Shown here piece after piece: positions 32,445 through 43,500 of a stretch of DNA of 64,000 nucleotides; the first letter of the stretch is position 1, and every line of letters starts with the position of its first letter. The translations under genes were made by a program, and so were the position numbers. The notes under the pieces are model-generated. The model saw nothing but the letters and a program-made list of their open reading frames with translations, was not told the DNA's origin and ran no database searches. This DNA is from Asterias rubens (lineage: Eukaryota > Echinodermata > Asteroidea > Forcipulatida > Asteriidae). The stretch covers positions 16,871,994 to 16,935,993 of the forward strand of contig NC_047062.1 of NCBI RefSeq assembly GCF_902459465.1. The letters are read 5' to 3'.

Positions 32445-33593
32445 ATGTTAAGAGAAAGGTCGATACCAAAGTCGCCACAGAGCGGCAGGAATACGCCGAA
32501 TGAAGTATTTTTCAATTCCAAAAATTACACTGAATTGGAACACATTCAGCGCCGTGCACAGAAGAAGCTGCAAAATGCATCATCGAAACGGGAGGAAAGA
32601 CTCGATGATGAGGAGCAAAGTCGGCTGGAAGAGGAGAAACGACGCAAAACGGCAGCGTTGGAAAGAAGTAAAAAGGAAAGCCTAAAACCAAGGGGACCTT
32701 GTGATATGTGCATCAAGGCCGCCAACTGTGCAACGCAAATGAATGAGCCAAAGGTGTGTAAGAAGATATTGCGAAGGCCTATTGCACCGAGATGTACCTG
32801 TATGGATCCGACGGACGGACAACTACCCGTCTTAGCGATCGAGCAGCCCGTTGATATTGACGACTGGGCGTACAAACCCTTCAGCACCATCGTTAGCGGA
32901 GGTGCCGCTGGATACCGTGGACACTTCCCGCTACTCATGCAGAAATGCACAGAGGCTGCGGAGAAAGATACCATACAGGTACAGACTGAAACGAGACGTC
33001 ACTCTGTCGTCACTACCAACTACCTGACGGGCAGAATCAAGTTAGAATCCACGGGTCATAAAAGTGTCAATCTGAGTGTCTTCCCCGTCCTGCATGTTGT
33101 CCTCAGTAGTAGCGAGGACGAGGACGAGTTGTCATCGTCAGATGCAGGAGACGATTACGAGCAGGAGGACGAGCTGGCGAATCTTCGGCCTCATGCCGCG
33201 CAGTCAACATCAGAGCATGAGATGCCGACACCGAGAAGACGTTCCCCTGCTGCCTCAAACTCCGGTCAGCAGAGACGGCGCTCGTCTCTCGCCCCTGGGT
33301 CATTACCGGGACGCAGACCCCAAGGACCGGGTACTTCCCCCCGTGTTGTCCGGAGAAGGTCCATTGACCAGTCCTCTCTTGCCCAGTCATTTGCCAAGGC
33401 GCTCGAAGCTGCGATGACCCCGATCTCGGAGGAGGAGAAGCGGGCCGTGTCCCCCGGAGAGGAATTCGACGTGAAACACGCCGAGGAGACGATGATCCAT
33501 ATGGCACAGAATCTACAAACTCTAGAAAAGTTTCTGCAAGGAGGTTCCACCAGCTCGGTGTCTGACGTGAGCAGCAGTGACGACAGTTTGTAA
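32445..33593 (+). CDS. intronless protein of unknown function, 382 aa, Cys-rich centre and Ser/acidic tail
   Basis: A single uninterrupted frame from ATG (AAAAATGTTA context) to TAA. It is by far the longest plus-strand frame here, and GC-richer than its surroundings. Residues 30-80 are charged and helical (ERLDDEEQSRLEEEKRR), probably coiled coil. Residues 86-119 hold six Cys: CDMC, one at 95, one at 105 and CTC at 117-119, which could bind metal. A DDWAYKPFSTIVSGG stretch follows at 139-153. Residues 221-245 are Ser/Asp/Glu-rich (SSSEDEDELSSSD), followed by RRRS sites at 278-281 and 305-308 of the basophilic-kinase type, then a short helix (AEETMIHMAQNLQTLEKFL) and a Ser/Asp C-terminus. I do not recognise the family. 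No poly(A) tract or flanking direct repeat marks it as a recent retrocopy. Confidence 0.75.
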   Translation: MLRERSIPKSPQSGRNTPNEVFFNSKNYTELEHIQRRAQKKLQNASSKREERLDDEEQSRLEEEKRRKTAALERSKKESLKPRGPCDMCIKAANCATQMNEPKVCKKILRRPIAPRCTCMDPTDGQLPVLAIEQPVDIDDWAYKPFSTIVSGGAAGYRGHFPLLMQKCTEAAEKDTIQVQTETRRHSVVTTNYLTGRIKLESTGHKSVNLSVFPVLHVVLSSSEDEDELSSSDAGDDYEQEDELANLRPHAAQSTSEHEMPTPRRRSPAASNSGQQRRRSSLAPGSLPGRRPQGPGTSPRVVRRRSIDQSSLAQSFAKALEAAMTPISEEEKRAVSPGEEFDVKHAEETMIHMAQNLQTLEKFLQGGSTSSVSDVSSSDDSL

Positions 33594-33599
33594 ACAAGG

Positions 33600-36052
33600 T
33601 CTGCTTAAACCATTACAAAATTACGGGCGAACGGACGTACGGACCCTATGCGAATGCCAAATCTCGGCAATTATTGACAATGCTAAGCTTTACCTTTCGT
33701 ATAGAACAAGTTTGTCTCCTATGGATCCCGTTTCTGACCTATATGGATTTTTTTAAACAACAAATTCTAACAAAAGACAGCTAGGCATGTTTATTGAAGA
33801 GGCAGTAAAAGTTATGTCCGTTTTCATGCCGATTGACCCGAAAGTTCGGTTTTAAATTTAAATAGTTTGTTTTTTAAGTTTGAGAAAAGTTGGTATCTCT
33901 AAAATTTGGTATTTCTAAAATCCAAATAATAATTCGATTGTTGGGATCCTGACAAAAAAAAATAATGTCCACGTTACATGTATTTTGTTTTTTGCATTTC
34001 CGGAGGGTCGTGGCATACCTCATCTTTCAAAATTCAACAACAGCATCTTTCAAAATTCGTTCAGAGAAAAAAAAAGATAAAACAAAATCTTTCAGAGACC
34101 ATCGTTTATTTTCACATAGATTTATACTTCAATATAATTGTTGTTGAAACATCACTCGATAGGTTCAGAAAAGACTATTTAATCATTAGTCATAATATAT
34201 GGCAATGCTTGAAAAAGCTAAAATCTTAGGTCAATGAGAATCGGCAGAAGTTTCCCATACTATAAAATGATACAAATAATGGCCTGGTGTGTAGGCCTAT
34301 AAACAAAAATAACATATCCAATACTGGATCAATTTCTTTTTAGTTGCTTTCTCTACAATTATTTTAGCACCCCACAAACTTGACTGAACCCATGGGTCGT
34401 TAACTATTTTCCCCCAGAGTAAATGTGTGCCTGTTGTAACAAGACCAGTTGGCAAAATGTGGGAATTGGCGCGTAAACTAGTGTTGCACGATGGACATGG
34501 TTGTTATTTCCACCAATTTATAAATTCACCATCAGAAGGAGCTGCGGCGTTCCCGAGTGCAAATAACACACCGTTATACACCGTTATATGTACGCACGCC
34601 TGTGTCCACAAAGACACAAAAGATGAAAAGAAAACAAGTAAACGAAACGGAGAATACCGAAACCTGGTAACGGTAGAACCAACCAGCACTGATTTCACAC
34701 CTGATTTCATATTAAGTAGCTAGGAAAACGTAACTATTTCACATACATTTGTGGCTAGTTTCCTGCTACGGCGCTCAGCAAAAAATTGGGAAGCAATGTT
34801 TTCTGCTTTTTTTTTTTTAAAGCAGGTCTATGAAATAGGCGCCTGGTTTGCACGCAAACCTTATTTAATTCATCCGTCAATACTCTACACCATTTCGGCC
34901 CAACTTGAAGTCGGCTCTCTGAGCTTCCCGCTTAATTAAACACGCCGCTTTTCTCAATACAACGGAAACGTCATCATTGTCATAGCGGGATTCAATTACG
35001 GTGAGGAAATTAAACTTCGCATGTCAATAAAACCAACGCATTTATCATGCAACAAACATTTCCTACAGCAATGTGTGCATTACGGTTGAAACCTGATGTG
35101 ATTGGACAAGAGACGACAAAAGGACTCAGTGGACATGTTTTTTTGTTTTTTTAAAGGGGAAGAGGTTGGCGGCCCTGAGGGAAAGATAAATAAATTAAAT
35201 GATTAACAATCTGGGCCCAATTTTATAGAGATACTTGAGCACAAAAAGTAGCTACGCACAACAAAATTATGCTTACCAGATCAACCCCAAATACTATGTA
35301 AAATGTGTGACTGGTATCCTTCCCATTTCTGCTTAGCGGAAAATTGTTAAGCATTATTTTCTGCTTAAGAAGCTCTATGAAATTGGGCCATGTGCACCCT
35401 TTAAAAAGAAAAAAAGGGTTCCTTTCAGACTGGTACAGGTACCTTAAGTATTTATTTGTCAAAATATTAACATGCACATGTATGACAGAAAACTAGATGA
35501 TTTCATTTTTTTGTCGAACTATTTTATTGAGTTTGAAACTCCACCCACAAAATGTACAATATTAATAATCATTGTTTGAAGAAGGGAAAAACAAACAAAT
35601 GAACCCCCACAAAAACAGAAGCAGAGCTGAAGTTTTAAGCTTAATGAAATTGGGCCCTGGTTACCAGCCACATTTTGATTATGTACTGCACGTTACTTTT
35701 GTCAAATTTTGGTAAAATTTTGGCTGAATGGTAAATATTAAACTGCATTTTAGAGCAATTCTTAGTTTGAATAGCTCTGTGCAACTGGATACTATTCAAG
35801 CCCAATGTACAGTCTGCCATCAAAATAAAGAGTTTTTTTTAAATTTGGTTTCTTATTCTCGAAGAAATTAAAAGTGGGGTATATTCAGTTCAAACTGAAC
35901 TTTTCTTTAAATCTCATTGCCGGAAATTACAGAGAATAAAGATTACTCCTAAAAAATGTGTCTCCCCCCCCAAAAAAAAAAGTTAGTTAAAAGAGTATTT
36001 TCATCACGGTTCTATGCGCTGTAAACCAGCAGGACCCTTTTCATAGAGCTGC
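33600..36052. other. intergenic stretch between the intronless gene and NRDE2
   Basis: AT-rich, no exon supported. 35213-35388 is a palindromic GGGCCCAATTTTATAGAG..CTCTATGAAATTGGGCC element. 35640-35800 holds another half of that family. Short frames at 34.4-34.9 kb show no motif. Confidence 0.45.
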
Positions 36053-36428
36053 TTAAAGCCATTGGACCCTTTCGGTACAGAAAAAAATAATAAAAGTTCA
36101 CAGATTTACAAATAACTTACAGGGTTTACAGAAGGTAGTGGTGAAAGACTTCTCTTGAAATATCATTCCATGAAATGCTTTACTTTTTGAGAAAACAGTA
36201 AAACAATATCAATTCTCAATGTCGAGAATTATGGATTTATTTTAAACACATGTCATAACACGGCGAAACCTGCAGATACAAGGGTGGGTTTTCCCGCTAT
36301 TTTCTCCTGACTCCGATGACCGATTGAGCCTAAATTTTCATAGGTTTGTTATTTTATATAGAAGTTGTGATACACGAAGTGTGGGTCTTGGACAATTCTG
36401 TTTACCGAAAAGGTCTAATGGCTTTAAA
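36053..36428. mobile_element. MITE-like element, TTTCGCCGTGT-core subfamily, reverse orientation
   Basis: Reverse complement of the element at 18873-19250: starts TTAAAGCCATTGGACCCTTT, contains AACACGGCGAAACCTGCA and TCTCAATGTCGAGAATT, and ends AAAAGGTCTAATGGCTTTAA. Immediately right, 36435-36625 is half of the family D foldback. Confidence 0.8.
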
Positions 36429-36692
36429 GTGTCCGAATACTTTTTGTAACACAAAACACAATGTCTTCAGATTTACATTAAACTTACACAGTTTGAAGAT
36501 AATGATTGTAGAAAGCTTCCCTTAAAATATTACTTGCCGAGGTGCTGTAGTTTTGAGAAATTAGTAAAACAATGTCACAAAAATAATGTTTCGCCTCAGT
36601 TTTAATAGCATGTAAAATAGCATTTAATAGTATTTACCAGTAACTGGTTAGTACTATTTTTTGTTGGTGCGACTTGTTTTATATTTGCTGCT

Positions 36693-36889
36693 TAAAGGAA
36701 CTGGATACTAATGAAATCTGAAAGCACACAAGGGTGACAAGGGTGTTTTTTTCTTTAACTATTATCTCGCAACTTCTTTTACCAATTGAGTTCAAATTTT
36801 CACAGGTTTGTTATTTTATGCATATGTTGAGATACACCAAGTGAGAAGAGTGGTCTTTGACAATTACCAAAGCTGTTCAGTGTCTTTAA
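36693..36889. mobile_element. MITE-like element, family A, internally deleted
   Basis: TTAAAGGAACTGGATACTAA at the left and AGCTGTTCAGTGTCTTTAAA at the right. It carries the family words AAATTTTCACAGGTTTGTTA and GCATATGTTGAGATACACC in reverse sense but lacks about half the consensus. Confidence 0.7.
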
Positions 36890-36963
36890 ACAGCTCTATG
36901 AATTTGGGCCCTGGTTATCTTCAAGATATTAAGACTGTTAAGCACGTTGAATAGTTGGGTTGA

Positions 36964-37098
36964 CTAACTGGGTCTACTCTTCATCAGTAGTTCTACTTCT
37001 TCAAGAGGACCACGGATATGAAGCTCCTTCTCAATAAGCAGATCTTGACAATCTTGAAACTTTAATGGTTGATGCCTTCCTGCATCCACATACAACGC
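36964..37098 (-). pseudogene. decaying NRDE2 terminal exon, copy 4
   Basis: Open and with stop, encoding ALYVDAGRHQPLKFQ and a RGPLEE variant, but the acceptor CAG has become CAA. The next AG lies one base into the exon and gives the wrong phase. Hence probably not usable as a coding terminal exon. Confidence 0.7.
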
Positions 37099-37161
37099 TT
37101 GGCAATGAAAAGAAAATGATGGGAACCCCACTTCTCAGGACTGATACACCTCTTGATTAGT

Positions 37162-37296
37162 CTAACTGGGTCTACTCTTTATCAGTAGTTCTACTTCTTC
37201 AAGAGGAGCACGGATATGAAGCTCCTTCTCAATGAGCAGATCTTGACAATCTTGAAGCTTCAATGTTTGATGCCTTACTGCATCAACATACAAAGC
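37162..37296 (-). CDS. NRDE2: alternative NRDE2 terminal exon, copy 3
   Basis: Acceptor CATTGCCAG at 37299-37297, then ALYVDAVRHQTLKLQ, an invariant middle DLLIEKELHIRAPLEEVELL, and IKSRPS with stop. It would replace the proximal terminal exon with a change Val to Ala at the first residue and NQP to HQT. Use in mRNA is not shown by the sequence. Confidence 0.55.
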   Translation of the reverse strand, partial: ALYVDAVRHQTLKLQDCQDLLIEKELHIRAPLEEVELLIKSRPS

Positions 37297-37331
37297 CTGG
37301 CAATGAGAAGCATGTTGAATAGTTGGGTTGT

Positions 37332-37466
37332 CTAACTGGGTCTACTCTTCATCAGGAGTTCTACTTCTTCAAGAGGAGCACGGATATGAAGCTCCTTCTC
37401 AATGAGCAGATCTTGACAATCTTGAAGCTTCAATGTTTGATGCCTTACTGCATCAACATACAAAGC
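37332..37466 (-). CDS. NRDE2: alternative NRDE2 terminal exon, copy 2
   Basis: Same layout as copy 3, differing in the last segment (MKSRPS instead of IKSRPS). Acceptor CATTGCCAG ends at 37467. Frame and stop intact; splicing from the upstream exon donor at 37961 is phase-compatible. Confidence 0.55.
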   Translation of the reverse strand, partial: ALYVDAVRHQTLKLQDCQDLLIEKELHIRAPLEEVELLMKSRPS

Positions 37467-37500
37467 CTGGCAATGAGAAGCATGTTGAATAGTTAGGTGT

Positions 37501-40500
37501 CTAACTGGGTCTACTCTTTATCAGTAGTTCTACTTCTTCAAGAGGAGCACGGATATGAAGCTCCTTCTCAATGAGCAGATCTTGACAATCTTGAAGCTTC
37601 AATGGTTGATTCCTTACAGCATCCACATACAACACCTGTCAATGATAAAAACTTAATGAGAACCACCTCTCGAGGTTAAATTGTGGTTTATGTCTGTCAT
37701 TTTAAATATCTTAATGACAACAAATTATATTGCCATGTAAAAATATTGCTACTAATAAATATTAATAATGATGTCAATGCTGGAACGAGAAATGTAAAGA
37801 AGTGATTGGGCCACTACATTATATAAAACCTGACTTGAAAAGACAATGATGAACTCTCAGGACTAATGGTTGTTAATTTTTGTAATATTATTGGATAAAC
37901 CTTTTAAATCTCCTAATGAAAACAATTTGTGTGACATTCTAAACATGACACTAAACCTACCTTGGCCCAAGGGCAGTGTTGTAAAGCACTGTAGAATATT
38001 GCCTCAGCTCGTTTTGGGTTACCCTGCTGCATCTGGAGACACACAACACAAAGATTGTCTACTCACCATCATGTATTACTCATACAAAGAACTCTCAACA
38101 AATCATTTGAAAGGCTGTAAAGGCCATGTTACACAAGGCAATTTATAGGCATTCAGTTCCAGGGAATCTCCACAAAAGAATCCACTCACATTTTCTATTC
38201 ACATATTTTTCTTGTGGATCGTAAACACAATGTTCAAAAAATGACATATTATGTAATGTACTCTGGTAGCATGCACTGCAGTTGGTTGCCTCGAAGGGCA
38301 AGTTCGAGTGTGGACCATGGGTAACTAAAGGTTGACTATTTTAACTCAATTCCAGCCTGGTCGACCATCGGTTGACTACCATCGTCAACCATTCGGAACC
38401 AGCCTCAGGACAATGGTTTCTTTCGTGGTCCTGATAGCCTGTTCCAAGCTAGAAGAGAACCAGGGGTGGATTTCACAAAGAGTTAGGACGAGTCTTATCC
38501 CGAGTTAGGACCAGTTACTCGTCCTAACTTGGAACTATCCATGCAATTTGTATATCGCCTAGGACAAGTCCTAAGTTAGGACTTGTCCTAACTCTTTGTG
38601 AAATCGACCCCAGTGCCACTACAGCGAAAATGCGGAAGACTTTCAAACGAGTCGTTCGAGTGAGTACATCACTGCTCCTGCACGTTGCTGGTCAGTGGTC
38701 AATCATTGGTCGACTAAATGTTCATATTTCGAACTTGTTCCAAGTTCCCTGTAAAAGATGCCTTGTGTTAAAAGGCCCTAAGTCTGCTGCCACCTAGTGA
38801 TGGCTTGTCATGATTACCTCAAACTGCATGTACATTCTCCAAAGAAGAACACAATGACGAGCAGTCTGGGACTCAGTTGCTCTCTGGAACAAGGAACGGA
38901 TCCGATTACTGATACCGGTCTCGGACATCGGTACTAGATTAAACACAAAAAGTAAAATGTTAAAATGTTTGTCTGAACTATGCAGCAAGTTGGAATACAC
39001 ACAATGGTTTAAGTTTGACTATTTTGAATGGAACCAGGCTGGTCGACCATTGGTTAACTACTGTGGTTGAACAGGACCATGGCTGCTTCCCTAATCCCAG
39101 TTGTCGTTTTTCATACTAACTTGTGTAAAACGCAGAGGGGATCCAGTGATACTGTAGCGAAATGGCAAAGGCGCAGAGAGTGTTGAGTACCGATGGTTGA
39201 CGAGACATCCAAATGCAATTTTTAGTGAGTACGCCACTGTGAGTACCTCAGTGGTCAACCACGGGGCGACTAAATGCGCCCACTCGAACTTGCTTTTTTT
39301 GTGGTTGATTGATTACATGACGTCATCGTTAAAAAGACAGTACCAGTTAAGTGAAAAAACAAGTGTAAGATAGGATTGAATTTTTGTTTTATAAGTTTGA
39401 GATGTAAGATGAAGTTCAGAGTATATTGTTATGCGAGGCAGACAGAGATGAAGAAAATATTAGTTCTATAGAAAAAGCAGCTATTGTCTCACCTTCATTT
39501 TGTTGGCCTTGTATAGTCTCCATTCCAGCCGTTGCAAAAGTAACCATTAACACCTGTCTCAGCATCTCAGCCCTAATGGCAAACAACCACTGCACAAGAC
39601 TATCCTCTTGTCTGGTCACTCGATCAAAATATCGTCTCACTCGCCCAGTGATGTGTGACTTGGACTCGGAGATGATAAATGTCTCCAGTAAGGTTGGGTT
39701 GGTCGGAAAATCATCAAGGGAAGTCTTAAGAAGGTTCCTCAAGGAGCCTAACGGAGTGGGGTTACTGTACACATGAGCGGACAACAGTCCGACGTAGGCT
39801 TCAGTTATTAGCTCCTGATCCAATCTAAGCTGCTGTTCATTAAAGTTTTCGGAGAGCTTTCCTTTTTTCAGTGACGATAGACTGGACTCGAAAACGACGG
39901 ACGCTGCCTGCATACCCACAGTGAGGTATTGGAAGATTGCAAAACACTGAGTGAGATGCACAGCATGTGTTCCGGATGGGATTAACCACTTCATCCTCTC
40001 TGCTGCATCAACGTCTTGACAATCACTCCTTGAGTAAGTGGCCAAGACCTCTGTGATTGTCTCTTGATAACTCCTCCTTGCTTTAAGGAGCCTTACGGAG
40101 GACACACTCTGACTTGGAATATCTTTCAGAGGAGTGTACGCCATCCCTTCCCCGAGCATTGTCAACACATTTAACACTTCTACATTGTTTTCCTGTCCGA
40201 CGACAACATTGGATGATTTGGACTGAAAGCACAGAAACAGCTCAGTAAATGTTTGCACAAGCCTCGTAGCTGCCTGTTTGTCTTTCTCAGTTTGTGGCTG
40301 CCCACAAAATCTGAGAGCTGTCTGTAGTACACGTTGCGCCTCTTCTGTGTTCCCCATTGTCCTCTCCCATCTAGCTAGAGCAGCCCACAGATCTAAATTA
40401 TTGCGATTCTCCTCCTGGCTAAGCAGCTTCTTGGCAAACCTCTTGGCTTCCTTCACTTTCTTCCTTTGCTGTTTCTTATCTTTTGCAATCAGTGCTCTTT

Positions 40501-43500
40501 GCATTCTAAAGTCGAGCCTCATCAACAAGAGCTGCGTGCAAGCCGGCTCATGAAACACCGGTGTTATTTGCTGAAATCCCTCCTCCACAAAATCTTCCAA
40601 TATTCTGTAGTCCATGCTAGCATCTTCAACAATTAACTTCACAGAAGTAGCATTTGTCATCTGCTCTAAGGACCTACAGTTGCTAGCTATTCCTGAACAT
40701 CTCGACGGCAGCTTACCAACACCAACGGAAGTCTTCACAGAGGAGAGTATCTGGCTTGGCTGGTCCAGATAAAGTTGTACGGTGTCCGGGCCTTCCTTTC
40801 CAACCAAACAGGGAGGAACTGATACGCCTAGAAACTCCAGGAAGTGACAGATGAGTTGGAATTGCTTCTCCTGATGAGAGGTTAGTCTGAACAGAACTTG
40901 ACTGATGTCATCAAAGAGGACCATACGCTCCGGATCCTCACAGTCGTCTTCAGTTTCTCCCTTGGTCTCGTCGGGACTCCAAGGGGCAAACTGTTGAGCT
41001 TCTCTGGAGATCTCCTCTTGCACCCAGGCCTGCCACAGGGGTATGTCAGTCAAGGTTGCTGCTGGGCTTGATGGCTCATCATCGACTTCACTAACTTCTA
41101 TTAAATATAATTCAGAGTTATAAAGGAACGTCAAAACAAAAGTCATTTCTAGTAGTAGTTGTAATTTGTAGTTTACATTTTGATATAGAGTTGTCATGAA
41201 TTTGGGGACAAATTACAAGTCTATAACCTCCGTTAAAATGGCTCTTTTTTTCGATACTCTTTCAGATTGAAAATTTAAACATGGCTTCATTATGCCAGGT
41301 AAAAGGTTAAATTAAATTGGGTTGAATATCATCAAAAGTGGACAGACCATAATTTGAAATGTGACCTAGTTGAACATTTTAAAATGTTGGCAAAAGTGGC
41401 GCTTAGTTTTACTTACGAGGCATCTTGACTTCCTCCCATCCTCCTCGTGATTTCTTCTGCATCCAGTTTGCCCACCCTTTGGCCTCTTTCTCTCCAAAAC
41501 GTGGCTTGGAACTATCCCAGAAGGTCTCCAGAAAGGCAACCTGGCAAAAAAATAATTACCCATCAAAGTTTGACGTAACTGAATGGATTTGAATATTGAA
41601 CTTTGTAGGGCTGAAAGCACACTCTAATGTAAAAGCTGACTGTGCAGAACTTTAATGGAGACTGTTCCACATACCTTGTCAATATAGAAGCTGACCCTGT
41701 GAAATTCTCTTGTATTTTACTTGATATTTGAAGTATCATTCCTTTTGAAACAATATCAATGTGAAAAGGGACATTACGAGCGTGATTACCAGTACCTTCT
41801 GCCCTCTTTGTACTGGGAAAAAAAAGCCTAGCATGGTTAGGTGCACACTTCTCAATGGAATGTCCGGGCCGATATAGGCCTACATGTCAGCCACCCTACT
41901 GTCAGCAACAAAAGTTGTTCCGGACAACCCTAACAACCATTAGGTCCCTCTCTACATACCCTGCCAAATACAACAGAATGCAACACAGTTGAAATGAGGA
42001 TCATATCAAATGCAACAAAATGCAACAAGGGATTTTGTTGCATTGTGCAGGCATGTTGTTTTTGTTAGGACTGAGCAAGGGTGTTTGCTTTGCTAAATGC
42101 AACAGTATACATATAAGTGTAGTGGTGATATGGCTAATATGTAGGACCATGAACTCTGCCAAATGCAACAATATGAGTTTGAGTTGACTGCCAAATACAA
42201 CAAAATGAAACACCAATATGAAGTGAGTCACTTGACTGCTAAATGCAACGAATTCATCCAAAGAAAGACATCTGAATTGGCTGCCAAATGCAACAGATTA
42301 CAACAACTATTACCATTTGGTGCATATTGTTGCATCTAGCATACAGAGGCCAGCCCAGAAAAGTTTGGCTTATATACACAAATTTGATGTGAAGGAATTA
42401 AATACAAATTTGAATGTGACATTTACCTGTCCCTCAAGGTGAGTGTCTTGCTGTATATCCGATGGACAGAAACAGTTGAGTTCAATCATAGCCTGGTATG
42501 CTGCCACAGCTTTCTCTGTATGACCGGACTGCCTCCAGAAATGACATAAGCCAACAAACAGATCTACGTTGATCAGGGCACAAAAATTGCAAACATAAAC
42601 AAATTATGTGGCAACTGGAATAAAATATAAATTGGCTGAACACTCTCAACAATTTTCTTCTTGTTCCAATGATCTTGATAAACGTAATCAGATAAAATGG
42701 CATTTAGACATTTTTACTTCAGATTAGAGACAAAAATAGTTTGTTCACTTTCATTCTGTTTTCACTTTCAACTTTGTCAATCACTGGTGTGTTTTTAAAT
42801 CAATCCATCAGTCAATCACTAAATCAATTTTGAAAATGAGTGATCACAAAACTGAATTTGACCATACAGCTTCTCATTATTGTTATATACAATTGGAGAC
42901 TTTGGGACGCTAGGTGGCAGCAGACTTACCAGGTAAATTTCCATTGTTTACGTAGTTCTGAGCATGCGCACATTACCGAGAACAATGGATTTTACCTGGT
43001 AAGTCTACTGACACCAAGCGTCCTGAAAGTCTCCCATTAGTATTGTCTTTCACTTCAATGGATAAGAAAGGTCAAACTTACCCAGTATGTGTTTCTCCAT
43101 ATCGGAAGCCTCATCTTCATCGAGTTCTGCCAACCTAGAAGTCAAAGCTGTAATACATTTTCCATACAGCCCAGCCACCTTGGAAACTGAGAATCTAGAA
43201 AAACAGGTCTGATGGAAGAGAAGGTACTCCTTACACAAAAAAACATCGTCAGGATTTAACCGAAGAAGCCTCTCCCATTGTTTCATCTGCTCCGATACAT
43301 CCCATAATTCTTTTCCAATCTTCAGCTGCTCAAGATGTAACGGGACACTGTTCGGATTCCTCAGTAGAGCCTTGTCAAGTATCGCAAGCTTCCTCTCAGC
43401 AATCAGTTTGGCCGTTCTTCGCCTATTACTGCTCATCTTACTTGAGTCGCTATCCTGCTGGGACTGGTTGGAACCGGTCGGAACTAGTTTATCATACTCA

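Larger units (their letters stand above)
36964..37635 (-). repeat. fourfold tandem array of the NRDE2 terminal exon
   Basis: Four 135-base exon copies, in gene order: 37635-37501, 37466-37332, 37296-37162, 37098-36964. Spacings are 169, 170 and 198 bases, and each unit includes flanking intron/UTR sequence. All four keep an open 44-codon frame and their own TAG. The first three have an AG acceptor in phase 0. The fourth has CCAA where the others have CCAG, so a normal splice would shift its frame. Copies two and three are almost identical (recent duplication); the fourth is the most diverged. Confidence 0.92.

Noticed and set aside
32546-33597. Minus-strand frames of 94-164 codons and plus-strand frame of 113 codons inside 32445-33593
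   Set aside because: Overlap the 382-codon frame; they arise from its GC-rich codon usage and have no motif of their own.
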